A stretch of DNA of 64,000 nt from Pipra filicauda (taxonomy: Eukaryota > Chordata > Aves > Passeriformes > Pipridae), in contig NW_024104365.1 of assembly GCF_003945595.2 (NCBI RefSeq), positions 6,357,049-6,421,048 of the forward strand, given 5' to 3'. The notes under the pieces were generated by a model. It ran no database searches. It was not told the origin of the DNA and saw only the letters and a list, made by a program, of their open reading frames with translations. This document shows positions 13,695 through 24,862 of this stretch, piece after piece. The first letter of the stretch is position 1; each line of letters starts with the position of its first letter. The position numbers and the translations under genes were made by a program.

Positions 13695-15288
13695 GTACCA
13701 GAAATATGGATTCATATTTACTTGGTAATTAATCTCAAGGTTTAATTCTATAAGGATTTTTTATTAGCTCTCTGGTGTTTGCATGTTTATAGAATTCAAT
13801 GTCAAGTAGTTAATAAATTTTACTGCTACGTAGGAGATAAATCTTAGCTAGAAAAACATGTTTCACTGTCGTTGCTCCAGTATCAGCAGATGACAGAATT
13901 GATGGGATCACATCGAGAGCTTGCAGACCACTTCCTCTTTTCTCAGGGAGTCACTGGATTATTGACAATGTTTCCTCTATCGACAGTGTTTCCTCTACAC
14001 ACTGTATTAAAATTCTGGAGACCACAGGAATTTGTTCTCTAATACTTAAAATATAAATACGGTAAAAGCAGAAGTGCTTGCTGGTTCTGTTGGGACTAAG
14101 TATGACTGAAGTGTTCTGTCTTTCTTACACACATAACTGGAGGGCAAAAGGAAGAAAATGTCCCTTCTCCTTTTTGCAGATCTACAGTAAGGTTACTGTG
14201 GACTGTGAAGAGGAAATGAAGAAAAGTATAAAGTCTGACTTTGTCATTTAGGTGTGAATGTGACCAGAGGGCATGAAGCTGCAAATGCCATCCCTATCTG
14301 TAGCTGAAAGAGAAGTACAAAACACTGACATCACAAAATCCCAAAGGGAGAAAATTTCAGGCCCTTGATGCTGTAAAACAGTGCCTTAGCTCTTATTTTA
14401 CTACAGACCTAGTCAGCTTGGGCTTTTATTTCTGAAAGATATTATCTTTCTGTGCCCCTCTCTTAGTAGTGTCCCATTTGCAAAAAAGGTACCACCCAAG
14501 AGTAGGTTTAATTTCTCTTTCCACATTTTCTCCCTCAATGATCACATTTCATTTTATTACTGGTAAAATTCCAGTTCACAGTATGCCAGCATGACTGTTT
14601 TTCAGAACAGTTGCCTTTCTTAGAGAAATGAGGAGGGACTGGGGAAAAAAAAAGGGGGAGGAGGGAGAAGAAAAGAAAACAATCTAGATGCAATTATGAG
14701 TGACCTTGCAATACTGAACAGGCATACTCTACAGAATCAATAGCCAGACAAGTTTCTGTGGCAGATCCAATAAAAGGAAAAAGCACTGGTGTGGGGGAGG
14801 AAGCCAAGTAGATTAAAAAAGAGAGATAATGGTACTACTACTACTATGAAGGTGCCAATGTTCTGATACAAGTTTTGAGGCAGGAATTTGATTCACATGA
14901 AAAGTGACAGTTGTTGTGGCTTTGGCCAATTAAATGACAAAAAACAAAATAATTTTATGCTCTCTGTGGTATATAACAAGATACTGGAACACCAGGTAGC
15001 TAGGTGAAAACAGTGAAGAGTACTTAATTTGTTGCTGCAAAACCAGCAGAAGAATTTTCTCCTTCTTTCTTCCTTTCTTTCTCTTCTTATTTTTTTTTCA
15101 TTCCTTCTTCCTTTCTTTCTTTTTCCTTATACTTTTTTCTTCATATCTAGCTTTTTCTATTTTTCCTTTTTTGTCCCTAGAGTTAATAATGGGGGCTAGA
15201 GTGTTGTGACAGATCAGTTTAGCTGACAAAATTAAAAAGGAAGCTTCAAAACTTAAAACCCTGAGGCCTCATTTGTATTTTTTATTAA
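13695..15288. other. AT-rich DNA with pyrimidine tract
   Basis: No gene is seen. A TTCC/TTTC-rich pyrimidine tract lies at about 15057-15170, and a purine-rich stretch (gggggaggagggag) at about 14653. Confidence 0.55.
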
Positions 15289-15293
15289 TATGT

Positions 15294-16092
15294 TGTAACG
15301 GGGAGGGAAACTAAATTAGTGGAAAACAGGTCTGAGGGATTCTGGAATGTGAATAAACTAAACACCGTTGCTAGTTCACAAAATAGCTATTTATTAGGAA
15401 AGGTGGCAAACACGGAAAAGGGGGAAGAACAGGCGCCTGAGGGAAAAGGTTTAGGGCAGTGGAAAAAGTGCACAAAGACCCTAGAAAGAAGCCCCCCCCC
15501 TACTCACCCAGGTGTCACCTACAAGAAAGTCTTACCCATCCTAACCAGTAAAGAAGTCTCTCTGCAGCAGCTGCATGTTCCGAGGGGGTGGCAGGCTCCC
15601 ACTTCAAGCAGGCATCCCCGCTAAAAGCAACTTGGTCCATCGTGAAGAGCTGGCCACCTTACGGAAAACGTGTCTGCCTTTATATAGTTTATTGAGACCA
15701 CCTGCCTCAGGGAGGTGTGGCCAGTACCGCCCCATCAGGGGCTCTCAATCCCACCCCCTTGGTTATGTAAGTGCACCCCTCCTGCCCATGCGTGAGCACT
15801 TTGGAAATCCCCTTACGCAGGTGCAGTGAGTTGAAGGGGGTCTTTCCCAATTGAGGCTGGGGGAGTGCCTTCATCACAGAGTCATCACTTTGTCCTCCAA
15901 ATGCCCTTGATGAACAATTGACCAATCACAACAGATCAATTAAAACAGTTTACACAGAAGTTCTCCCTCCAGGGCCAAGTTCACTGCTTTATCAGAAGAC
16001 TTGGCCGGAGGAACCATAAACTTCTGCAGCTGGCTAGGGCCAAACACAGACCAAAAAAAAAAAAAATAACATCCCGACTTCGTCCCAATACA
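15294..16092 (-). mobile_element. Solo ERV LTR with 5-bp TSD, TATA and poly(A) signals kept
   Basis: The 799-bp unit has TGTA...TACA ends and is flanked by tatgt on both sides (15289-15293 and 16093-16097). On the minus strand it begins TGTATTGGGACGAAGTCGGG, has a TATATAAA box (15679-15686 on +) and an AATAAA signal (15390-15395). U3, R and U5 therefore follow in the expected order. It is GC-richer than its surroundings. No internal retroviral region is attached. The preserved promoter elements suggest a fairly young solo LTR. Confidence 0.9.
15679..15686 (-). promoter_or_regulatory. TATA box of the 15.3-16.1 kb LTR
   Basis: TATATAAA on the minus strand, inside the LTR and about 290 bp upstream (in transcription sense) of its AATAAA signal. 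Initiation would be expected near 15650. Activity is inferred only. Confidence 0.6.
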
Positions 16093-16097
16093 TATGT

Positions 16098-19000
16098 AAA
16101 GGTTATTAATCAAGCTTAATGTAAGTTTTTCTCTGTACATAGACATCTGTGAGAAAGATTTCTGAGTTCTGGATATTTTTTTTCCTCCTCTGTTTAAACA
16201 AAAGCAGATGATCTTTGGGCTTTATTCCCTCCCACTAAACTTTCTTCAAAAAACGAAGGAATAGCGAATCAAATTTTACTTCCCTCTTTCACCTGCACGT
16301 GTCCTGAGTTTCAGAAATTTCCTTTTAGCTATGGGACAGAAGATGGTAAAGTATATAAGGTATATAAATATTATTGATCAAGTCTAGGCTGCTTGGGTTT
16401 CATACTATTTTCATTGATCCCCCCATTGTGTCTGATCCCAACTTTTAGCTTCAGTCTTTATACTAAACACAAGGTACAATCCCGGATGCATTCCTCCTGA
16501 GGGCTACACTTGTGAATACTGAATGTTCCCGGTCACTGACTGTGAACAACAGCGATGGAAACCAGCCACTGGGGCACTATCCTTATTTAAAATGTGTCAT
16601 ACGTTACATTTATTTCACAAATAGCATTTTAAATATGTCACACCAGATTCACTTTTTCTTCCCAAACATGGTAACAGTCAAATTGACAGTTTAACTCATT
16701 ACCAAGAGATACCTATCTTTTGCACTGACTACTCAGAGTTTAGCACAATGTGCACAAGAGAATAACTCTTCTTAAGAATATATCTAAGCAGTGATATTTA
16801 GCAGTTTGCTAATGTCATGGAATCATATGTTTTTCTTTTTTTATATGTTTCAGTTGTTTCATGGAACAATAATTTTCTCATTGTCCATTTACCAAGCATT
16901 GCCAAGATTTTTGTCTCTGTTATTCCCCAGACATAACTGAAGTCTGGATTTAAGTCTTAACATCTATTATTGTTTCTCCTTCTCCCTTCCCCCCTGCTCT
17001 CCCTCTCCCCCCCCCCAAAAACAGAGAACAGCATTACAACCAACCACAAAATAAACACAAACAAAACTGGAAAAAAAAAAAATAAAACTGCAAAGTACCA
17101 AGCAGAAAAAAATCTGTATTAAAATCGTGTTCGAAACCATGATTTTAAAGTAATAAAGCTAAGGCCCACACTAAATAGATCTTACAGAGGTAGAGAACCT
17201 TAAAAGAAACATATGGCTGTTTCAAGGCATTTATGCACACTCAGTAGTGTAACAATACTGATAGTGGCTGCAGTTTTTAATTAAAGTAGCACACAAAGAA
17301 GTGAATGTTGATAAAATAGCTCCCATTTGTACTTCCCTAAAGATTCTGTGGTATGTTGTATAGTAAGGCAATATTGAAACAGATTACAAAAATGCTAAGA
17401 AGTCCATAATTTGAAAATTGGGACACTTGTGCAAATAGTCAGGAGTGGTAATGAAATTGTGTCTGTATTTCAAAAACAGCTTTCTCACTTCTTGCAAAAT
17501 GTTAAGTTTAAATTAAGAGTTTTGGGAACTTCTGTAGTTGCTGCCATGTTATGCTTGGTTATAGATTGCTTTTTATTTTCTTTTGTTTTATAAGGCCAAT
17601 GTCCCTGCCTTTCCCCTTCTTTTGGTAGCACTTTTTCAGAGCTCACAGAATTAAGATTTCACACTGACGGTATTTTTTAAAAGTATTTGCCACGTGCATA
17701 TGATGCAATGTTCTGTTACTGAAGCAAAGCCATGTCTGTTTCAGACTTTGGTACTCCCACATGCCTATAGAAGGGTAGATGTGCACAATTAAAAGTCATT
17801 CTCCAAGGATTTGAACATCTATTTCATGGTCCTGTTCTGTTGTTTTCAAACACCCTTTCAGAGAAAGAAATTTAATTCATCTGAAAGACTGAGGTAACAA
17901 TATCTACTATTGAGCCCAAACTAATGGAAAAAGGAAAGTCCATGCAGGAGTAATTTCCAGGTAGAGATTAAGTGAGAAATTGGCTAGAGAAAGGGAACAG
18001 AAAGAGGCTGAACCTTGGTTTCACTTATCTCATGAGTAGTAAAACAAAGTGAAAAAAGCGACTGGACAAGAGGGGATCATTTTCTCCATCCACTTTCTGT
18101 AGTAGATCTTTTCCAAAGTGAGGCATTTTTGTTTATTCTATGCATAAAGATAACACTTGGGGTGTGCAGGAATTTGCTCTGAATACCACATTAATACAAA
18201 ATAAAGCTAAACCTGAGTTTGGGACATGATTTAAACCGTATTTATGGTAATGATCAGGGAATAAGTACCTCATGGTTCACTGCTACGTCTATACTGCTTT
18301 CTTCAAGATGTTTGGACCAAAGGTGCAGGCTAGTCCTAAACCAAGATGTGGCTGTAAAATTCATATATTGCAGTGGCCGACCTGGGGGTTTGTGAAACCA
18401 TTTGTTAGAAGTGCACCAGTGAATTGAATAGGGCTCAGGAGAATTGTTACTATCTTGTGCACTTCAACCTCTCTCTGGTAACAGCTTAATTATCCCAGCC
18501 AAACATGATTTGTCTCTAGCAGAAAAATATAATATTTTAAAAATATATGTTTTTACCCTTCCCCCATTTCCTCGAATTGCAGCAAGTTACATCAACTCTC
18601 AAGTTCTTTGCAGTGTATAGTTCCACAGCCTTTTCTTTTCAGACACTTGAAGGTTGCCTGAAACTATTGGTTTACTCTATTTAAAAAAAAAAAAGTTAGG
18701 ATACCATATTTTTAGAAACTTAACTTTTTGTCTTTAGAATGATCTCTCTGCTTTCTTTGATTAGGAAATACCATGTTTGTTTAAATATGCAAACAAAATT
18801 ATAAATTACTCACTCCAGCTCCCTGTATGAATTTGCTCCTTCATCTTTGACTTTTGTAACGAACATTACCTGCCAATAGAAACAGAAACATCTCTGATTG
18901 TTTCTCTTGTTAATATTCTGGTGGTTTATCCACATAAGTGAAGAAAACAGGAACTTCTATTAACATAACAATCTATAATGAAATTCTGTTTGCCATTAGA

Positions 19001-20171
19001 GCAGCATGAAATGAGAGGTTCCTTCTCAAAAGAAAGAAAGTGTCAGAAATAGTCAGAAAATTATGTTGATACAAAATAAACTTTCAGTTTGTAACGTTCT
19101 ACCTTAATATATTCTACATTTTGAATTTTGTATACAGTTTAAAAATGCCTAGTGTGTTGTCTTTTGACAGAAATAAAGAGAAAGGTATATCACATAACTT
19201 CTGCATAATTCTGGTTTTGTGCGTTTTGTAATATAAGCTTTTATTTTGTATCTACATCTCGATCAGCTGTTACAAATACATCTCTGTTCTCCTCAAATGA
19301 TGTGTTTGTGCAGAGCTGACAAAATGAGTCTTTTGTACTTGAGAAATTGAACCAGAGACCTCATCTATTTTAAGCAATGAAAGAAGTATTACACAAATGT
19401 TTGCATTTTCCCTGTTTTAATGCCTGCAGTTTCTTCCTTTCCTCTCTATAAAATTAGCAAAGTACATATTCCCTATAGAGAACGTACTATATATTAGATC
19501 TATAATTTTGAGGATCAACATTTGGCACTAGGCAAGTTAGCTACTGTGCTCCAATTAAATTGCAGGGGGAAAGAAAATATCACTTTAAAACTGAAAATTA
19601 TCTGAAGGAATTTTCTTTAAAAGTATTTTTATATCTAATTAGTAATGAGACAAGAGCAAAATATGACTTCCAGATGATACCTTTTAGATTCCTTTTTTCC
19701 TTTTCCCTCTTTCTCTGCCTGCCACAAATGAAAACCTCCAAAAAAACCAACAATCCAACAACAGACTGATATGTGAAAGCAAATGATTCTAATATAAATC
19801 TATTCTGCAATTTCACCTACTGAAAATGACCTCTACAATATATATTCAAAGAGTGTAAATAGACTTCAAGATTAGAAAAATGCATTGGGATTTTTATATT
19901 AAATTTTCGGATAACAATATCACTCCTGAATATGAATATGTATTAGAGAAGAACTTTTCTCTAATTAAAACAAGAAAGATATATTGGATAGAAAGGATGT
20001 TTTCCCAGGACATAGAGAAAATAGTTCAGTGATTTCAGATGTTTTCTTATATTCAGACATTTCACAAAAATGCTGAGTTTAAGAAATGAAGCAGAGGTTG
20101 CAGTGGATTTTATTATTCCCCAGAAAAAAATATAAATCCTGTAAGGTTTTTGAGTAACAGAAAAAAAGTAA
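16098..20171. other. AT-rich DNA, no gene seen
   Basis: Unique-looking AT-rich sequence with a short C-run (about 17010) and A-runs. No credible exon, RNA gene or known repeat. Confidence 0.55.
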
Positions 20172-20176
20172 AGGCA

Positions 20177-20905
20177 TGTTGCGGGTGGGAGTGGAAGGCT
20201 TAGAAAAAGTTATTCAAAAGCAAAGCCTTGCCGGTGAGTCTCCAGGTACAGAAACAACTCCCTTGCTTTCTAAACCCCTTCTCAGAGAAGGGTTTAGGTG
20301 TGGTTGAATTCTGTCTTAGCCTCAGACTGTGTTAACGGTTCAAATTTAAAGGACTTATAGAGGTATGATTAGACGACTTTGTCCCACAGGTTTTAATGAT
20401 TGGAAAAAGGAGAATATTTATATAAAATTAATATTTTACTGTTACAAATCATCAGAAAAAATATCCTAATCAGAACTATTTACTATACAATATAAACACT
20501 CAAAATCTACTAGTAGAGTATATAATATAGCATAAAGTAGAATAGCGCACTGTAACAAAGCAATTATTGAAACAGCCTCAAGGACTAACCTTGGAGGGCT
20601 TCCCCAGCCAAGAGAGGAATCTCCACACATACACCCCAAGAAGGGTTATGTCAGAAGAACCTGACTGTGTGAAAGAGGATTGGACTTTTACAGTATAAAG
20701 TGATTGACTGTTAGTCACAGACCTACAAGCCAGCAGACTAGCTTATCTGTCAAATTCTGTTTCAATAGCAGGATGTGCATTTGAAGTCTGGTGAACCAGG
20801 ATACTTAGCATACTTTAACACACAGACTCCACCCAGGCACCAGCAGTTGATAGCTTGCATTGTGTTGCATTTCAGGTCTTGGCAGGGGAAGGTTCTCCTG
20901 CCACA
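20177..20905. mobile_element. Solo LTR-like element with 5-bp TSD
   Basis: A 729-bp unit starts TGTTGCGGGTGGGAG and ends CTCCTGCCACA. It is flanked by aggca on both sides (20172-20176 and 20906-20910). The two ends are imperfect inverted copies (TGTTGCGGG against TGTGGCAGG). Inside are GC-richer blocks at both ends around an AT-rich core, like the other LTRs here. A TATAAAG lies at about 20695 on + and an ATTAAA at about 20393 on minus, so the direction of transcription is not settled. No internal viral genes are present. Confidence 0.7.
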
Positions 20906-20910
20906 AGGCA

Positions 20911-22484
20911 CCATAGGATGCAAGTACATATGGAGATTTCATGTGATAGAAGAATCTAAGTCCATCTGTATGTTTAACCTTGTCCTTTATTTTCAGTTAT
21001 GACAATGAGAACAAGATGTATAAAAGAAACAGAGCAATTTAGACAAAACTGCAGAATAACGAGAGATGACTTACAGTAGGCTGTTACTGCATTTGTGTAC
21101 AGAGAGAGGAATCACCTGCATCATTAAGTTGTCCTGCCATCCTTTGCAACAGTGATTTTAAATAATTTATAGAAAGCATGCTGCAACAAAACACCATTAG
21201 GTGGACAGTAGTGGTATCTGTCTTTGTAAAAGAATTTCCTAATTTCTTATCTCTACCTAAATCCCTTGTCAAAATACAAGGGCAGTATGGAGGACTATTT
21301 AAGAAATAAACTTGGAAAAAGACTAGATACATTCATGTGTCCCAAAGCAGGATCAGCTATACTTCTTTCACTGAAGACAATTGTTAATACTCACTATTCT
21401 TAAAGTCACAACTGAAGTTTCCCTAACTGTTCAAATTTCTTGCATTCTCTTCACAACTAGAAGGTTTTTCTCACTTCTATGTTTTACCCTTTTCTTGGTG
21501 TTGTGCTGCTGTTTCATTTTACACATGATGGACACAAAAAATACCTTTTTTCCCTCCATGCAGCAGCCTTCTTCACTTCTAACAACATATCAAAAGATCT
21601 CTCTCCAGCTTTCTAAATTTTTTTCCCAAAAATTTAACATAATCAGAAAACACAACTAAGGAAAAACAACTTCCAGAATTGGACTCAGTGTCTCAGCTTA
21701 AGGAGGAGAGAGTTTAAATTTGCGTACCTCTTAGTTTGTACTTTTAGATTGTAAATTAATTATGAGGTTTGACCTGATTCAACAGACTAACTTTGTTGAA
21801 TTCACATTCCTGTTTTTCCAAACAACAAATCTGTCTAATTTCTGTTTGGATCTTGTTGTCTTTAAATACAGACACCTGTCCCTATTGCCTAAAATGGAAG
21901 AAAAGATCTTTCTGGACAATATTAATAAAGTAGAGAGCAGTCTTTAATTAAAGGGCTTTAAGGCACACTATATACAAAAGTGTACAATAGTGTACAACAC
22001 AGCATTGGACTTCTACAATTTTATAGCTCTAATTATCATATCTAATGGGTATATCCAGCATGAAAATTGTTCGTCCCCCAGAACCTCCCTCAGGTCCACC
22101 CCTCTGACTTCCTGGAATTGAGTCAGAGGTCTCAAGACTCCTTTCTTCATCGCTATCACCATCCTCAGGTCACATCTCTTTGGAGTTTCTCCAAGGTCTA
22201 TGGGCCTTCTAGGTTGCTTTGTATAAAATGATATCTTTCTAGGTATATGCCCCAAACAAGATGTACTCACTAAGGTCTTTTCCTTGAAGAGAACATTAAA
22301 CAAAACTGGAAGGATTTCAGGAATTCGATATGAAGCATGAGAGTTTTAGTTAATTAGTATTCTCAAGTTTTATAAACTATACAGCTATATTAAAAATCTA
22401 TATGCTACAAATCTTAAGAATCTTAAGGCATCATCCTTATCTTTGTAAATGTTGCACCTCTTACTGATTGTATTTCCAGTATAG
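20911..22484. other. AT-rich DNA, one GC-richer patch
   Basis: No gene is supported. The patch at about 22065-22310 is GC-richer and open for 96 codons on the minus strand, but I do not recognise the product and could not find repeat ends. It may be part of an old LTR. Confidence 0.45.
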
Positions 22485-22648
22485 CTTCTCCTCCCCTCCC
22501 CTCCCTGTCCATCTCCTCTCCTTCCCTTTCTCTTCCTCTTTCCCTTTTTCTTTTTCCCTTCTTTTACCTTTCTCTTTCTCCTCCCCTTTCCCTATTCTCT
22601 CCCTTTTTTCCTTCTACCTTTCCCTTTGCCTTTCCCTTTCCTTTTTTA
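22485..22648 (+). repeat. CT-rich polypyrimidine tract
   Basis: About 160 bp of almost pure C/T (ctcccctcccctccctgtcc and similar), a simple-sequence tract. The 81-codon Ser/Phe/Pro-rich open frame across it is only a by-product of the tract. Confidence 0.9.
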
Positions 22649-23081
22649 TTAATATAATTTTAAATCTATTTTGCAAGATTTTGCAATCTTTCCAAAGTTC
22701 AAGTTCTAAGTAAATGTGGCAAGCATATGCTTCATTTAAATCTCTAGTTCACTAAAAAGAAATATTGCATAGTAAGAGATTTAGTTAAGATCCTGCAACG
22801 TGTTACAGGATACATCTTATTATTCTGATATGGAACTGTCTTAAACTAAAAAGCACACTTTTCCTACCTTTACTTGTTTACAGAAAAGAGGTACTTGTCT
22901 TCTGGCTTTCCTAAGGTTCTGTAGTTGGGTACTCTACCTTTCCTACATGCATTTTGGAAAGATTGAAGATAGAGAAGAGGGATAAGGAGAGGCCTTGGTA
23001 TTTCATCAACTCAGGCTGCCTCCCTTCTGGAGACCATATCTTTAAATCCTATTGGAATCCTCCTCACTAGCTATTTTAAGC
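22649..23081. other. AT-rich DNA, no gene seen
   Basis: Nothing recognisable lies between the pyrimidine tract and the next CR1 scrap. Confidence 0.55.
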
Positions 23082-23135
23082 ATCACAGAATATTCCGAGT
23101 TGGAAGGGACCCAGAAGAAACACTCATACCTGGCT
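23082..23135 (-). mobile_element. CR1 3' end scrap
   Basis: catcacagaatattccgagt followed by tggaagggacccagaag is the reverse complement of the CR1 3' terminus. About 50 bp remain. Confidence 0.6.
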
Positions 23136-23362
23136 TTTGCTAAAGGTGAGAAACAAGCCACGTGTATGTATGGTCACTATTTCTTTCTACACAGGTCAGG
23201 TTAAGATGTATGAAGAGATTTGTCTTTCCTTCTATCTTCTGTTTCAAGGGGGAATAAGATGGGAATTCAGTGCTGACTGTAGTGACAAAGGTAGTATTTT
23301 TGTGACGCTGACATAGGGTAGATCTATAGTAAGTCACTCCCATCAATATAAACACTACTTTT

Positions 23363-23422
23363 TGTGACCTAATAATTTTAAATTAAATTAAATTAAATTA
23401 AATTAAATATTTTAAATTATTT
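23363..23422 (+). repeat. (AAATT)n microsatellite
   Basis: Tandem taaat/aaatt units with slightly diverged edges. No other function is visible. Confidence 0.85.
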
Positions 23423-23809
23423 TAAACATTGCTGGAATCTGGAATTCATTTCTCTATTTCCAGTGCCTTGATCACAAGCAAAAAAATGGACTTTTAGTTT
23501 GAGTTTTGGGTGTGGGGTTTTTTGGGGGGGGGAATTATTGTTAAATTTTTTCTGCACTATTTTCCTATTTAGTTATCTCTGAAAAACTGTCTTGAAAAAT
23601 ATAGTCTATTCAAAGTCTCTCAAAGGAGAAAAACTCCTTTATAAAGGTTCTAAGGTATTTATGCTCAGAAATCTTATTTTAAATAGTCTTTCTAAATGGC
23701 TTTTTCTTGTATGAAAACACTGCTTGGACATGCTGCTTTATTTTCCTATTTATACCTTAAAAACAATTTAGGAAATAATATGTGTGTGTAAATATATTTT
23801 ACCAATACC

Positions 23810-23990
23810 TAGGTAGGTAGATAGATCGACTAATCTATTTCATACATGTTAGATATAAGAAATATTTTTTTTCATCTATAATCTATCTATCTGTGTATCT
23901 ATCTATGTATCTATCTATCAACCTACCTATCCACCAACCTACCTATCTACTTACCTATATGCCTACCTATCCATATATCTCTATACTGTA
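23810..23990 (+). repeat. Compound GATA/CTAT/CTAC tetranucleotide repeat, partly inverted
   Basis: The left part carries aggtaggtagatagat (GGTA/GATA units). The right part, after about 55 bp, carries ctatctat and cctacctat units, the complementary motifs, so the two arms could pair. It is an interrupted compound microsatellite. Confidence 0.85.
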
Positions 23991-24369
23991 GACATATCTG
24001 TATATTTTGGAATGCAGTTATGCCTGCTGGGATACAGGAGAGGAGAGCTAAGTTTGATCCTTTTGAGAACTGAAGAATATGAGAGGAAGAGATAAGGCAG
24101 ACAAAGAAAGGTGGGAGGTTTTTAACATATGACATATCTACTTTGGGCAATTAACTTAGAAAATTCTTAAACATTAGTTCTGATTCCTATTATTACATAT
24201 TCAGTTTTCACCTAGCCTCAAAGGGAAAAATCACCACCATTATTACTTGGTATATTTTGTTTTGAAATAAGTGTTACTCATTCCATGCAAAATTTCAAAC
24301 TCTGCAGTGAGTTCCTGAGGGAATGGCAGATGCAGTGGCTAAGCACCTATTCATCACATTTGATAAGTT

Positions 24370-24862
24370 ACGGCATTCGGGTTAAGGTCTCACTGACTGG
24401 TAAAGGAGAAATCCTTTGCAGCTGGATCAGGGCAAACCCAGGCACAAGTCTGTGCTGCTTGTGTTGGGCAGAGAAAAGACTGAGAGCAACCCTGGGGAGA
24501 AGGAGGGGGTGTTGGTGGATAAGAAGTGCAGCCTAAGAAGAAAACCATGCCCTGAGCTGCCTTAAAAGAAATGTTAGCAGCTGCTCAAGGGAGGTGATTC
24601 TGCCCCTGCAAGTCCACTCTGGTGAGACCTTGCCCGGAGGTCACCAAGATGATCAGAAGGATGTAGTACCTCTCCTATGAAGACGAACTGAAGGAGTTTG
24701 GGTTATTCAGCCTGAGAAGGAAGTCCTTGTGGAGATCTTATAGCACATTCCAGTACCTTAAGGTTAAAAGAAAGCTGGAGAGAGACTTTTTACAAGGGCC
24801 TGCCGTAATAGGACAAGGGGTAATGGTTGGATGATGGTAGATTTGTATTAGGAATGAAACCA
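24370..24862 (+). mobile_element. CR1 LINE fragment, degraded
   Basis: CR1-like text includes caagggaggtgattctgccc (24588) and a segment of the form aaggagtttgggttattcag followed by cctgagaagg (24693). The catalytic region and the 3' terminus are absent. Many substitutions and small deletions make it one of the older copies here. Confidence 0.75.

Noticed and set aside
22468..22713. 81-codon Ser/Phe/Pro-rich frame
   Set aside because: By-product of a CT-rich simple repeat.
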